28,627 bases of DNA from Tepidisphaeraceae bacterium (GCA_025450555.1 JANWHF010000282.1:1-28627), one strand, 5' to 3'. Positions 7,532 to 16,623 are shown, numbered from the stretch's first letter. Numbers and translations are program-made. Notes: generated by a model from the letters alone, not told the origin.

Positions 7532-8800
7532 TTATCGACGTTTTGCGCCCACGATGGATGTGACTGTCGCCGCGGCGACACTCAGCGCGATGACCGCGCC
7601 AACCGCGAGGATGCCTGTTGTGCTGCCGGGATGGACGGCTTGTGCCGCAGCGCCAGCACCGGGGCCAAGGACCATTCCCAAGCCAATCAATGCTTCGTGA
7701 TATCCGCCGTGTTCGGTGCTGCCATGGCTCAGGACCATGCCGAAATAGAGGCTTCCCGCGTAAATGATTCCCAAGCTGGCTCCCAGCAGAAGCTGCCAAG
7801 ATCCGAGCGATATCAGATCAATCAATTGGGAGCCATGACCAAACAGGTCGGATGGGCGAATTGTCACGCCGAGGAATGCAACGAGCATTGCGATTGCGGC
7901 AATCAGCAGCACTCGCGGCCGGGCGTGCCACCAGGTGCCCAGTCCAAGCAGAAGGAAAGTCGCCCATCGGCCGACCATCCAGATGCTGCCCATCGCCGTC
8001 TGCGCGCTTGTGTCCAGCGAATGCAGCGCAGGAAGCGACGGCATGAGAGACATCAAGCCATAAATCACGACATACGTTGCCGGCAGAGCGACTCGCGAGA
8101 GCCACAGCGCAAGCGTTCGCACATTTAGTAACTCGGGTGCAGCCTGCGGTGCAGCCGCAGCGGCAGGTGCTGGTTGGGCATTGATCTCGCCGGGCATCAG
8201 CAGCGGCACCAGCGCCATGCCTGCAATGTGAACAATCGCCGGAATGAGAAATACGCCCTGCGGCCAATGTTGAATCACCGCGCCATCGACAGCCAACGCC
8301 GTCGCACCAACGCCGGCCCACACCAGGTTGTAGTGCGAGATTCGGCGCGACAGGGTGTAGCTGTCCAAGCCATGCGAGATCAATCCTTCCAGGATCGGCC
8401 AGGTGATGACGCTCAGCGCCGTATAGGCAAGCAGGATCGCGGTAACCGCGGCTGCGGAATGAACAGCCAAACAGAACAGCGACAACGCCGCCAGCACCCC
8501 ATACATCAGCCAGAGTGATCGTCGCGTTCCAAGGCGCGCCCGAATGGCATGGGCCGACAAAGCGCCGACCACATAAACCACCCCCTGCACTGAAGCCAGG
8601 AGGAAGTTCTGCAGAAGTCCCCAGCCATATCGGCTGGTCATGTAGAAATAGATCCCGCTGATCAGCAGGTTAGTTCCGACGCTGGCCAGCGCCTCCAGCA
8701 GATAAACGGTCGAGGCAGGAACCGGCCTGGCATGAGCGGCTTCAATCCCCAGTGGCGGGCGAGTGGTCGGCGAGATACGCAATCCATCCATAGCTTGCAT
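7532..8800 (-). CDS. MFS-type transporter of unknown substrate
   Basis: The product (about 422 residues from the ATG at 8800; a TTG at 8812 adds four) is an integral membrane protein with roughly 12 hydrophobic segments. They are arranged as two halves with a Pro/Ala-rich cytoplasmic linker in the middle (around the LLMPGEINAQPAPAAAAAPQ region). Short basic loops such as RARLGTRRSLW after the second or third helix match the MFS A-type loop G-x-x-x-D/R-R. Nothing identifies the substrate. It is convergent with lspA, with only one base between the stop codons. Neither possible start has a convincing Shine-Dalgarno. A UhpC-, sugar- or drug-type transporter are all possible. Confidence 0.75.
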   Translation of the reverse strand: MQAMDGLRISPTTRPPLGIEAAHARPVPASTVYLLEALASVGTNLLISGIYFYMTSRYGWGLLQNFLLASVQGVVYVVGALSAHAIRARLGTRRSLWLMYGVLAALSLFCLAVHSAAAVTAILLAYTALSVITWPILEGLISHGLDSYTLSRRISHYNLVWAGVGATALAVDGAVIQHWPQGVFLIPAIVHIAGMALVPLLMPGEINAQPAPAAAAAPQAAPELLNVRTLALWLSRVALPATYVVIYGLMSLMPSLPALHSLDTSAQTAMGSIWMVGRWATFLLLGLGTWWHARPRVLLIAAIAMLVAFLGVTIRPSDLFGHGSQLIDLISLGSWQLLLGASLGIIYAGSLYFGMVLSHGSTEHGGYHEALIGLGMVLGPGAGAAAQAVHPGSTTGILAVGAVIALSVAAATVTSIVGAKRR

Positions 8801-8884
8801 CAGATTCGGCAAAGGGGCCGAGTCTAGTGAGTAATTTACGTTTGTCGAAGTCGGACAGATCGATCCATCGCCGCCGAAATAAAA

Positions 8885-8908
8885 GCGGGCCGATTTTCAC
8901 CGGCCCGC
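8885..8908 (-). terminator. Intrinsic terminator of the NHL gene
   Basis: GCGGGCCG (8885-8892) pairs with CGGCCCGC (8901-8908) around an 8-nt loop. On the minus strand the stem is followed by TTTTATTT (8884-8877). It lies about 70 bp beyond the NHL stop codon. Confidence 0.75.
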
Positions 8909-8920
8909 GTAATCTGAATG

Positions 8921-8950
8921 TTTAGCAGGCTCGCTAGCGAGCCCGCTAAA
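8921..8950. repeat. 30-bp near-perfect palindrome
   Basis: TTTAGC-A-GGCTCGC (8921-8934) mirrors GCGAGCC-C-GCTAAA (8937-8950) with one mismatch pair and a TA centre. It lies between the NHL stop and the terminator at 8885-8908. It may be part of a tandem termination/mRNA-end structure or an independent dispersed palindrome. Confidence 0.65.
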
Positions 8951-8978
8951 CAAGGCTTTCGTCGAACAATTACAACGC

Positions 8979-10076
8979 TTACGCCGACACGTGGCGCAAC
9001 TTCGTCACGCGTCCATAGGGCAACCATTCAACCACGTAGATATTGCCCTGCTTGTCCCACATTGCTCCGTGAGGCGTGCAGAAGACGCCGGGCTTCAGGT
9101 CTTTCTGCGGCACTCTGTTGTTCGCCCATTCCTTTGAATTGGGGTTGTCACCCAGGTGCGTGATGAGGTTGTTGTCCTTGTCGAAGATCGTCACGCGACC
9201 TTTGAGATCGGGGATCAGCAGATCGGTGCCGCGCTGATCGAAATGGCAGGGATGGCGCAGCTCATGCGTGACCATCTTGATGAACCTGCCATCGAGCGTG
9301 AACCACTGCAGGCGGACGTTGGAGCGATCGGCAACCACGATCATGGGATTTTCCGGCTCGCGCGTGTCGCACCAGATGCCGTGCGGGCAGCTCAGTTTGC
9401 CTGGATCCTGCGTGGTTCCGGGCTTGCCACCGGCACCGCCGAATGTTTGGAGGTAATCACCCTGCAGGTTGTAGCGATGAACGTAGTTGGAGCCGTAACC
9501 ATCGGTGACATAGAAGTCGCCGTTGGGCGCGAGAGCAATGAACGTCGGGGAGAACTTCTCGTTGGGCTCGTGATAGCAGGGAACGACCTTCCCATTTTTC
9601 ACATCGCGTGACATCTTCGGATAGTGCTTCTCCCAGACCACTTCGCCATCGAGCGTCGTCTTGGCGATGATGCGCTGCGAGGTTTCAGCGAGATAAAGAT
9701 ATTCCTGATTGCCTTCCTTGCGGATGTCCATGCCATGCGCGCCGCTTTTGTATTGCGCGCCCCATGACTTAATAAACTTGCCATCGGGATCGAAAATGCA
9801 GGTTGCATCGCCAGTCGGCGAGGCATTGTGAATGAAGACCCGGCCGTCTTCGCTTTCCACCACCGCGTGCGTGTTGCCAAACCGCTTGCCTTCGGGCAAC
9901 TGCCCCCATCCTTCGACCAGCTCATACGTATGATCGCCCGTCCCCATAACCGGCGGCTTGGTTCGGGCCTTGTCCTCGGCACGCAGAATGGCCGGCGCGC
10001 CGGCGATGGCAGCACCGATCGCAGCGCTGGTTTTCATGAAGGATCGACGTGAAACGGCGGATTCGCCGGAAGTCAT
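8979..10076 (-). CDS. Tat-exported NHL-repeat/beta-propeller protein
   Basis: The 365-residue product starts with a twin-arginine signal (S-R-R-S-F-M-K, residues 9-15) and the hydrophobic stretch ASIGAAIAG-like to an ILRA cleavage region, so it should be exported folded. The mature part reads as an NHL-type six-bladed propeller. Repeats contain HGMDIRK, GDFYVTDGYGSNYVHRYN, CPHGIWCD, IVVADRSNVRLQWF and TPHGAMWDKQGNIYVVEW. Such propellers in planctomycetes often accompany degradation of plant or algal material or act as scaffolds; no catalytic residues can be assigned with confidence. The AGGAG box 6 nt before the ATG at 10076 supports the start. Its terminator and a second long palindrome follow the stop. 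It is a single-gene unit. Confidence 0.88.
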   Translation of the reverse strand: MTSGESAVSRRSFMKTSAAIGAAIAGAPAILRAEDKARTKPPVMGTGDHTYELVEGWGQLPEGKRFGNTHAVVESEDGRVFIHNASPTGDATCIFDPDGKFIKSWGAQYKSGAHGMDIRKEGNQEYLYLAETSQRIIAKTTLDGEVVWEKHYPKMSRDVKNGKVVPCYHEPNEKFSPTFIALAPNGDFYVTDGYGSNYVHRYNLQGDYLQTFGGAGGKPGTTQDPGKLSCPHGIWCDTREPENPMIVVADRSNVRLQWFTLDGRFIKMVTHELRHPCHFDQRGTDLLIPDLKGRVTIFDKDNNLITHLGDNPNSKEWANNRVPQKDLKPGVFCTPHGAMWDKQGNIYVVEWLPYGRVTKLRHVSA

Positions 10077-10258
10077 AGCGGCTCCTGATTAAAAGCGAAT
10101 TGGATGGAGAACGATACGTTCATTAGTCTAATTCAAGCCCCCTGTTGCTGCCAGACCACCTCCCGCCGAAAAACACCAATCAGTCAGGCTCCAAACCGAA
10201 CTGGACATGATTACAAATTCCCTGTCGAATCCTAATGAACCGGCCGCCCCCTCCGCGA

Positions 10259-10264
10259 TATAAT
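10259..10264 (+). promoter_or_regulatory. -10 box TATAAT very close to a start codon
   Basis: A consensus TATAAT lies 8 bp before the ATG at 10273. No good -35 hexamer is seen at 16-18 bp. If used, transcription would begin within one or two bases of the ATG, giving a leaderless mRNA. No Shine-Dalgarno is present, in agreement. Confidence 0.45.
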
Positions 10265-10272
10265 GCTTCATC

Positions 10273-10623
10273 ATGAAATCCTTCATCATTTTCGTTCTGG
10301 TGGTCGCGCTGGGAGCGGCTGCCTTCTTCACGCGTCCGTCGCAGGACGATTTCAAGCGGTATGTGGTGCAATACCAGACGCGGGACGACCACAATGTCAT
10401 CAGCACGGCGATCGACAAATCCATCGCCCAGAGTTTTGCCGATACTTGCACGATCAAAGACCATTATCTTTGGGTCAACGTCGAGAAGGATGGCAAGACC
10501 GTGTTCACCGGCGCTTTTGCCCACTGGTTCAGTCATGCCGCAGTGAAGGATCAGCTTCACAAGGCGGACCAGAATCTTGACAAGAAGGTCAAGCAGTTGG
10601 ATCAGAAAATCAGCACGCTGTGA
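10273..10623 (+). CDS. Small membrane-anchored or exported protein, DUF4359-like
   Basis: The 116-residue protein opens with MKSFIIFVLVVALGAAAFF, a signal anchor or signal peptide, followed by a soluble domain of about 95 residues. The segment FTRPSQDDFKRYVVQY right after the hydrophobic helix resembles the 'TNPSxxDY' opening of DUF4359 proteins, and the later hydrophobic strand pair (YLWVNVEKDGKTVFTGAFAHWF) fits that family. I hold this family call loosely. The last 25 residues are a Lys/Asp/Gln-rich heptad-like helix. The function is unknown. The ATG has no Shine-Dalgarno but has a TATAAT 8 bp upstream. The stop is 3 bp from that of the convergent flippase gene. Confidence 0.7.
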   Translation: MKSFIIFVLVVALGAAAFFTRPSQDDFKRYVVQYQTRDDHNVISTAIDKSIAQSFADTCTIKDHYLWVNVEKDGKTVFTGAFAHWFSHAAVKDQLHKADQNLDKKVKQLDQKISTL

Positions 10624-10626
10624 GGC

Positions 10627-12081
10627 TCAGGCGCTCGCAGCGAGTTCTTTGCGCAGCGTTCGGACGACGTACCACGGCATCCAGAATGCGCATCGCCCGA
10701 TGACGGCGATGATTGTTCCGAAGATGATCCCCTCGAGCCCCAGATGAAGGTAATGAACGAAGCAGTAACTTGCTGCGACGTTCACGGCACCGGCAGTCAG
10801 CGTCGAGACAGTAAAGGCGCTGACTTTCCCCATCGCCAGCAGAATCGACCGTCCCACCGCCGAGCTTCCACCGACAACTGTGTGAATGAGCACGAGGGGC
10901 AAAATCGCCCGCGTGTTGGGCGGGGCCGCGCCAAACCAGACGTGGAACAGCCAGGGTGAGATCGCATAGACGCCAACGGCTGCGACGATGAGCATCGCCG
11001 CGCTGGCAAGCGTGCCGCGGATGTAGTAATGCACGACCGCCTGCGTTGAACCGGTCGTATGGGCGATGGCAGCGCGGGGCAGCAGCACTGCAGCCAGCCC
11101 GCTCACGAGCATCAGCAATCCCGCGTCGATCTGCACTGCCGGGGCGTAGGTCGCCACAAGGTTTGGGTCGAGCAGGCGATTGATCAGGATGTAATCAGTC
11201 GGTGCATAGAGATAATCGGCAAGCTGCGCAAATAGAACGAGGACTCCGAACGCGGCTAGCCGTCCGATCACATCCCATTTCACAAGCGACTGCGCAGGCG
11301 GCCAGGGCGATTGGGCAAGCCTGGAGACGGCGAATGCCCGCACGAAGGCCAGGTAGCATCCAGCGATCGCGTAAGCAAATGCTGCGATCACCAGTAATGT
11401 CGGCTCGCGATGAGCAATCGCCCGCGCTCCAAATATCAGCAAGGTGACGATCCAGACCAGTTCGGCGCCAGCCAGTAACTTGTTATCCAGGGCGATTCGC
11501 CCGCGGGTCTGTAGCACCGCGCCTGAGGAATCGCTGAAGAGCCGCATCAGCGTGCCCAAGCCAATCCAAACCACGACCAGCGCGACATCCGGAACGCCGA
11601 TCGGCACTCGATGCAGACGATCGAACCAATGTGAATAGAGAAAAGTGAGGATCAGCCCAAGACCAAGCGACAGCGCCGCCACGCTTACGCCATTGGTATA
11701 GACGCTGCGCTCCGAAAGGCCGGTTGGTCTTGGCCGCGGCGGAATTGCCTCCGCCTGTAATTCTGTCGGAAGGACGGCATCGGGATGCGATTGAGCCAGC
11801 GCCTCGGCCAGGAGCCGAACCATTGCGGGGGCCAAGCCCAATGAAGTGTAGTTCAGCACGCCAATGGTGCCGCGGATCAAGGCGAACATCGCAAATTCAG
11901 CCGCCCCCGCTCTTCGAAAGAGCAACCCGGCGACGAAAGCCGCGGATGCGATTTTTGCACCGGAAGCGACATAGGCCCAGATCAGGTCGTGTTGAAGCTT
12001 CGAGTCGCCTGAAGATCGGCTGTAACTGGGAATGAGAGGCGTGCCCTCGGCAACCATGTCGCTTTGCTTATCGTCTGCCAT
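10627..12081 (-). CDS. Polysaccharide/lipid-linked oligosaccharide flippase (MOP/Wzx-like)
   Basis: The 484-residue integral membrane protein has about 12-14 hydrophobic helices after a hydrophilic N-terminus of some 30 residues. It matches the MOP exporter superfamily in length and pattern. The first helix region contains SGAKIASAAFVAGLLFRRAGAAEFA, close to the 'lGxxxfG' opening of oligosaccharide flippases, and TDYILINRLLDPNLVATY in the middle is typical of these proteins. A hydrophilic loop around residues 95-125 is longer than usual. It would flip a lipid-linked glycan across the cytoplasmic membrane. The GT4 glycosyltransferase is divergently transcribed from a shared 160 bp intergenic region, which supports a role in surface polysaccharide or lipid glycosylation. 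The substrate cannot be inferred. Confidence 0.8.
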   Translation of the reverse strand: MADDKQSDMVAEGTPLIPSYSRSSGDSKLQHDLIWAYVASGAKIASAAFVAGLLFRRAGAAEFAMFALIRGTIGVLNYTSLGLAPAMVRLLAEALAQSHPDAVLPTELQAEAIPPRPRPTGLSERSVYTNGVSVAALSLGLGLILTFLYSHWFDRLHRVPIGVPDVALVVVWIGLGTLMRLFSDSSGAVLQTRGRIALDNKLLAGAELVWIVTLLIFGARAIAHREPTLLVIAAFAYAIAGCYLAFVRAFAVSRLAQSPWPPAQSLVKWDVIGRLAAFGVLVLFAQLADYLYAPTDYILINRLLDPNLVATYAPAVQIDAGLLMLVSGLAAVLLPRAAIAHTTGSTQAVVHYYIRGTLASAAMLIVAAVGVYAISPWLFHVWFGAAPPNTRAILPLVLIHTVVGGSSAVGRSILLAMGKVSAFTVSTLTAGAVNVAASYCFVHYLHLGLEGIIFGTIIAVIGRCAFWMPWYVVRTLRKELAASA

Positions 12082-12241
12082 ACTCGATTTGCTCGCCTCC
12101 AGCAGGCATTGTGGCGGAATAGACGTTAGAAAAACAGCTAAGTCCGCCGCGGCTCATGGATTAGATCGTTTCTCGGCCACTAAAACCTGAGCCTGTCGGC
12201 ATCTTGCGCCGATAAACGTATACGGCTATGCTTCTCTTGAC

Positions 12242-13543
12242 GTGGCAGAAGATGTGATAACCCCTCGCGTACTCATTGTCGCGGATCACGCGTCGTCGCG
12301 CAAGGGCGGCGAAACGATCCTCCCACTCCATCACTTTCGCATGCTGCGAAAGCGCGGGGTCGAAGCATGGCTGATTGTCCATGCGCGGAGCCGCAAGGAA
12401 TTGTCTGCAACGATGTCCGAGTATTGGGATCGTGTTTATTTTATCCCCGATACGCTCCTTCATCGCGTCATGCATCGCCTGGGACAGTTCCTTCCCGACA
12501 AGCTGCGGTATTTCAGCACGGGATACATCATTCGACTCACCGGCCAGCGAAGTGCCCGGCAGGTTGCCCGCCGGCTCATCGCCGAACATCAGATCGACGT
12601 CGTTCATCAACCGACTCCCGTATCACCGCGAGAAGGATCATTGCTCTACCGGCTCGGCGCTCCGGTCGTGATCGGACCGATGAATGGGTCGATGCGCTAT
12701 CCACCTGGATTTGCTCGCGGGCAGCAGGGATGGCCGGAGCGGATTTTCGTGCGCGCGGGACGATGGTTTTCGGGCGCGATGAATCGGCTGATGCCCGGCA
12801 AGCTGGAAGCGCAAATGCTTTTGGTGGCCAATGAGCGCACGCGACAGGCGCTGCCTGCGGGCTATCGCGGCAGAGTCATCACCCTGGTCGAAAACGGCGT
12901 AGATCTGGAGCTATGGAAAAAACCGCAGCGCACACCGCGCGACGGGCCGATTCGATTCATCTTTTCGGGCCGGCTCGTTGATTTCAAAGGCATTGATTTT
13001 CTGCTTCAGGCCATGCGGCTTGTGATCGATCAAATTCCCGCGCGGCTCGATCTTACAGGCGACGGTCCTATGCGAGCCGAATGGCAGGCGCTGGCGACGA
13101 AGCTTGGCCTGCGCGAGCACGTGGCCTTCCATGGCTGGATCGACCAGGACAAGTCGCCGGCTTACCTGGTCAACGCTGATGTCTTCGTCCTTCCCAGTCT
13201 TTATGAGTGCGGCGGCGCGGTCATCCTCGAGGCGATGGCGATGGAGTTGCCGGTGATTGCGACCGATTGGGGCGGGCCGGCCGATTATCTTGACCCATCC
13301 TGTGGAATTCTCGTTCCACCTCGCTCACGCAGGGATTTTTCTAATGACCTGGCGGCGGCCATGCTGAAGCTGGCGCGCGATCCGGAATTACGCGGCAAAA
13401 TGGGCCAAGCCGGTCGGCAGAAAGTCGAGCAGCAATATGACTGGGAGCGAAAGATCGATCGGATGATCGAAATACATCGGCAGGCGATCACCAGCCAGGA
13501 ACCGGCTGGATCAAGGCTGCAGGTCAGAACGCAGCCTTCATGA
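12242..13543 (+). CDS. GT4-family glycosyltransferase
   Basis: The 433-residue product is a GT-B fold retaining glycosyltransferase. The N-terminal Rossmann domain opens with a strand RVLIVADHASSRKGGE, including the G-G loop typical of GT4 enzymes. The C-terminal domain starts near residue 235 with PIRFIFSGRLVDFKGIDFLL. It contains HVAFHGWID, then the E-x7-E motif (ECGGAVILE) and the nucleotide-sugar region ending DWGGPADYL. Substrate specificity is not readable. It starts at GTG 12242; a second GTG at 12254 is possible, and neither has a strong Shine-Dalgarno. It is divergent from the flippase and ends 9 bp before the nusG stop on the other strand, so it likely belongs to a local glycan-assembly pair, not to the ribosomal operon. 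Confidence 0.9.
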   Translation: MAEDVITPRVLIVADHASSRKGGETILPLHHFRMLRKRGVEAWLIVHARSRKELSATMSEYWDRVYFIPDTLLHRVMHRLGQFLPDKLRYFSTGYIIRLTGQRSARQVARRLIAEHQIDVVHQPTPVSPREGSLLYRLGAPVVIGPMNGSMRYPPGFARGQQGWPERIFVRAGRWFSGAMNRLMPGKLEAQMLLVANERTRQALPAGYRGRVITLVENGVDLELWKKPQRTPRDGPIRFIFSGRLVDFKGIDFLLQAMRLVIDQIPARLDLTGDGPMRAEWQALATKLGLREHVAFHGWIDQDKSPAYLVNADVFVLPSLYECGGAVILEAMAMELPVIATDWGGPADYLDPSCGILVPPRSRRDFSNDLAAAMLKLARDPELRGKMGQAGRQKVEQQYDWERKIDRMIEIHRQAITSQEPAGSRLQVRTQPS

Positions 13544-13552
13544 AATGGCGCG

Positions 13553-14095
13553 CTAGATCTTTTCAATCTGCCAATATTCGAGTTCAAGAGGTGTCGGGCG
13601 GCCGAAGATCGTGGTGATGATTCGGACAGTGCCTTTGTCGGGAATCAATTCATCGACGTCGCCTTCAAAGTTCACAAACGCGCCGTTGGTGACCTTGATG
13701 CGATCGCCCTTCTTGAACTGAGCTTCGAGGCGAGGCGTTTCTTCTGGACGCTCCGCGGCCTCGACCATCTTGTCCCGATCTTTGGGAGCCATCGGAGTCG
13801 GCTTACCGTTGGAGCCGATGAAGTCGCCGACGCCTTCGGTCTCCTTGATCATGAACCAGACTTTTTCGGGGATCGTACCGTTCTTATCCAGCTCGAGTTC
13901 GATGAAGACGTAGCCGGGATAAAGCTTGCGATCCGACTCGCGGCGCTTGCCTTCCTTGACGCTGCGAACTCGTTCGGTGGGAACGAGAATTCGGCCGACG
14001 ACGGTATCGAGTCCCTCGATCTTGACCTTGCGGACAAGCGCTTCGCGCACGCGGTCTTCTTTGTTGCTTGCGACTCGGAGGACGAAGAATTGCAT
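13553..14095 (-). CDS. nusG: Transcription termination/antitermination factor NusG
   Basis: NusG binds RNA polymerase through its N-terminal domain, and its C-terminal KOW domain contacts Rho or ribosomal protein S10. The 180-residue protein has the usual length. The NGN domain (about 1-115) contains the conserved FFVLRVASNKEDRV opening and the RKLYPGYVFIE segment. The KOW domain (about 125-180) contains FKKGDRIKVTNGAFVNFEG. No extra insertion is present. It is the last gene of the tRNA-Thr/tuf/rpmG/tRNA-Trp/secE block, 43 bp downstream of secE. The usual rplK-rplA-rplJ-rplL genes do not follow; a glycosyltransferase gene converges on it instead. Confidence 0.96.
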   Translation of the reverse strand: MQFFVLRVASNKEDRVREALVRKVKIEGLDTVVGRILVPTERVRSVKEGKRRESDRKLYPGYVFIELELDKNGTIPEKVWFMIKETEGVGDFIGSNGKPTPMAPKDRDKMVEAAERPEETPRLEAQFKKGDRIKVTNGAFVNFEGDVDELIPDKGTVRIITTIFGRPTPLELEYWQIEKI

Positions 14096-14138
14096 AGGTT
14101 CTCGCGCCGGCCAGGGCGGGTCGGTCGTCTAAAGGGAG

Positions 14139-14708
14139 TTATCCGAAATATCCAAATTTCAAAACGGTCAACGTTTTGAAAATGAAGATAAAGACCACAT
14201 CGCACAGGAACAGAAACAGCGCGGTGAGAAACATGAAGGCAATGACGACCTTGGTCGAGCCGATCAGTTCCTTTCGGCTCGTCCAATTGACCTTCTTCAT
14301 CTCGCTGTCGGTCGCGATCAGGAAATCGACATTCGTCGGCTTATTAAGCAAATGCCAGCAGAGCCAGCCAAATCCAACACAGAATCCGATGGCTACGCCC
14401 CAACCGATCTTGTTTCCAGTGGCGGCTGGCACCGAAGCCGGCAGGAAGGTCGGAACGTATTGCTCGAGGTTCCATGCCGTGAAGATTCCGATGAGGATGA
14501 CCCCCATCACAGTTCCGGCGCGCGTCCAGTAGCCCTGACCGCTTTTATAAACGGTGAAGTAACCGGCTCGCGCATCGCGGCCGTATTCGAGCGGTTTGCC
14601 GGACTTTGGCTTGGGCCGCTGCGGCTTGGAGCCCCCGTCGCGTTCGTCAGGCGGTTGGTCGCCGGCCATCGCGTTTTTCCCGTCGTTAGTCTTGGTCGCT
14701 GACGCCAT
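14139..14708 (-). CDS. secE: Preprotein translocase subunit SecE, long form
   Basis: SecE clamps SecY in the SecYEG channel. The 189-residue protein has a hydrophilic, Pro/Lys-rich N-terminus (1-60), two additional hydrophobic helices (about 64-82 and 101-121) and then the conserved SecE core. The core shows SEMKKVNWTSRKELIGSTKVV (cytosolic amphipathic helix, about 135-155) followed by the essential transmembrane helix (about 156-178). The minimal bacterial form has only the last helix; three-helix SecE proteins are also known in proteobacteria. The order secE-nusG is universal and supports the call. An AGGT-type Shine-Dalgarno precedes the ATG. tRNA-Trp lies 91 bp upstream. Confidence 0.94.
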   Translation of the reverse strand: MASATKTNDGKNAMAGDQPPDERDGGSKPQRPKPKSGKPLEYGRDARAGYFTVYKSGQGYWTRAGTVMGVILIGIFTAWNLEQYVPTFLPASVPAATGNKIGWGVAIGFCVGFGWLCWHLLNKPTNVDFLIATDSEMKKVNWTSRKELIGSTKVVIAFMFLTALFLFLCDVVFIFIFKTLTVLKFGYFG

Positions 14709-14799
14709 ACGATCTACCTACGTCAAACCGGCTCGCCCGGATCATGCCAATCCTGCATTTACTGCGGGTGGATGCGGCATGGCTCGGCGGTAATTCAAA

Positions 14800-14872
14800 C
14801 ACGCCAGGAGGGAATCGAACCCCCAACCTGCCGCTTTGGAGACGGCCGCTCTGCCAATTGAGCTACTGGCGT
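14800..14872 (-). tRNA. trnW: tRNA-Trp(CCA)
   Basis: The minus strand folds as a 73-nt tRNA. The acceptor arms ACGCCAG and CTGGCGT pair perfectly, the D arm contains AGCTCAATTGGCAGAGC, and the anticodon loop CTCCAAA carries CCA. The T loop is TTCGATT on a five-pair stem with one G-U. The discriminator is G, as expected for tRNA-Trp. The 3' CCA is not encoded. It lies between rpmG and secE, a classical position. Confidence 0.97.
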
Positions 14873-14943
14873 AACGACGAAGCCGGCCCGGGACCACCAC
14901 GAAGTGCGACCTTGCGACGGTCGCCCGTCGAGCCGCCAATGCG

Positions 14944-15108
14944 TTACTTGCGCTTTACCTTATGAAGCGTATGTCGGCGAAGCCGCGGACTATACTTCTT
15001 CAATTCAACTTTTTGCGGCCCGCCAGCCACCTTGATTTCGGTGCGATAGTTCAGGTCGCCCGTCTCGGTGCACTGAAGCCAGACCATTTCGCGGCTTTCT
15101 TTAGCCAT
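14944..15108 (-). CDS. rpmG: 50S ribosomal protein L33 (bL33), cysteine-poor type
   Basis: The 54-residue protein from the ATG at 15108 (MAKESREMVW) is a bL33; the longer in-frame upstream extension is not protein-like. Conserved parts include the NYRT segment and the C-terminal VELKKYSPRLRRHTLHK. The zinc-ribbon form has two CxxC pairs. Here only Cys13 remains, with Thr16, Ser40 and Leu43 in the other places, so this is a C-minus type that needs no zinc. It lies between tuf and tRNA-Trp, with a terminator-like hairpin separating it from tuf. No zinc-binding paralogue is seen in this window. Confidence 0.95.
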   Translation of the reverse strand: MAKESREMVWLQCTETGDLNYRTEIKVAGGPQKVELKKYSPRLRRHTLHKVKRK

Positions 15109-15138
15109 GGAAATACTCGAAAAGCAAAAACAATCCCC

Positions 15139-15182
15139 GGCCGGCGCTGGGGCTGCAAAACTCTGCAGCCGCAGCACCGGCC
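15139..15182 (-). terminator. Long imperfect hairpin between tuf and rpmG
   Basis: GGCCGG (15139-15144), GCTG (15146-15149) and GGCTGCA (15151-15157) pair with TGCAGCC (15164-15170), CAGC (15172-15175) and CCGGCC (15177-15182). That gives 17 pairs with two mismatches and a 6-nt loop. On the minus strand the stem is followed by GATTGTTTTTGCTTTT. It starts 11 bp after the tuf stop and could cause partial termination, lowering downstream expression relative to tuf. Confidence 0.7.
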
Positions 15183-15192
15183 GAGGTTAAAA

Positions 15193-16389
<1,197 letters not shown>

Positions 16390-16504
16390 GGCCGAAAACC
16401 TCCAGATACCAGTAGTTCCTGCGGATGATTGGGTGCTGCAAGCCAGCCTCAGGACAAAGCAGGCCAGACAGGCGATCGCCCGATTCCACTTTTTTATAAC
16501 AAAC

Positions 16505-16525
16505 GGGCGAACACAAGGTTCGCCC
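16505..16525 (-). promoter_or_regulatory. Hairpin between tRNA-Thr and tuf
   Basis: GGGCGAAC (16505-16512) pairs perfectly with GTTCGCCC (16518-16525) around a 5-nt loop. It sits 21 bp after the 3' end of tRNA-Thr on the transcript. It may protect or direct processing of the tRNA 3' end, or attenuate tuf transcription. The following T-tract is weak. Confidence 0.5.
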
Positions 16526-16546
16526 ACAGTCTCACACGTTTTTGAG

Positions 16547-16618
16547 AGCTGGCACTGGGGCTTGAACCCAGGACCTCCACCTTACCAAGGTGGCGCTCTA
16601 CCACTGAGCTATGCCAGC
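16547..16618 (-). tRNA. trnT: tRNA-Thr(GGT)
   Basis: The minus strand folds as a 72-nt tRNA. The acceptor arms GCTGGCA and TGCCAGC pair perfectly, the D arm is AGCTCAGTGGTAGAGC, and the anticodon stem CCACC/GGTGG encloses the loop TTGGTAA with anticodon GGT. The T loop is TTCAAGC. The discriminator is U, and CCA is not encoded. It is the first gene of the operon. Confidence 0.97.
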
Positions 16619-16623
16619 GACTC

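Noticed and set aside
12161..12610. A 149-codon minus-strand ORF opposite the start of the glycosyltransferase gene
   Set aside because: It overlaps the strongly supported GT4 gene and its translation resembles no protein.
16390..16527. A 46-residue N-terminal extension of EF-Tu
   Set aside because: The universal MAKGVFERKKP-type start with GGAGG upstream lies at 16389, and the extension overlaps the tRNA-Thr/tuf hairpin region.
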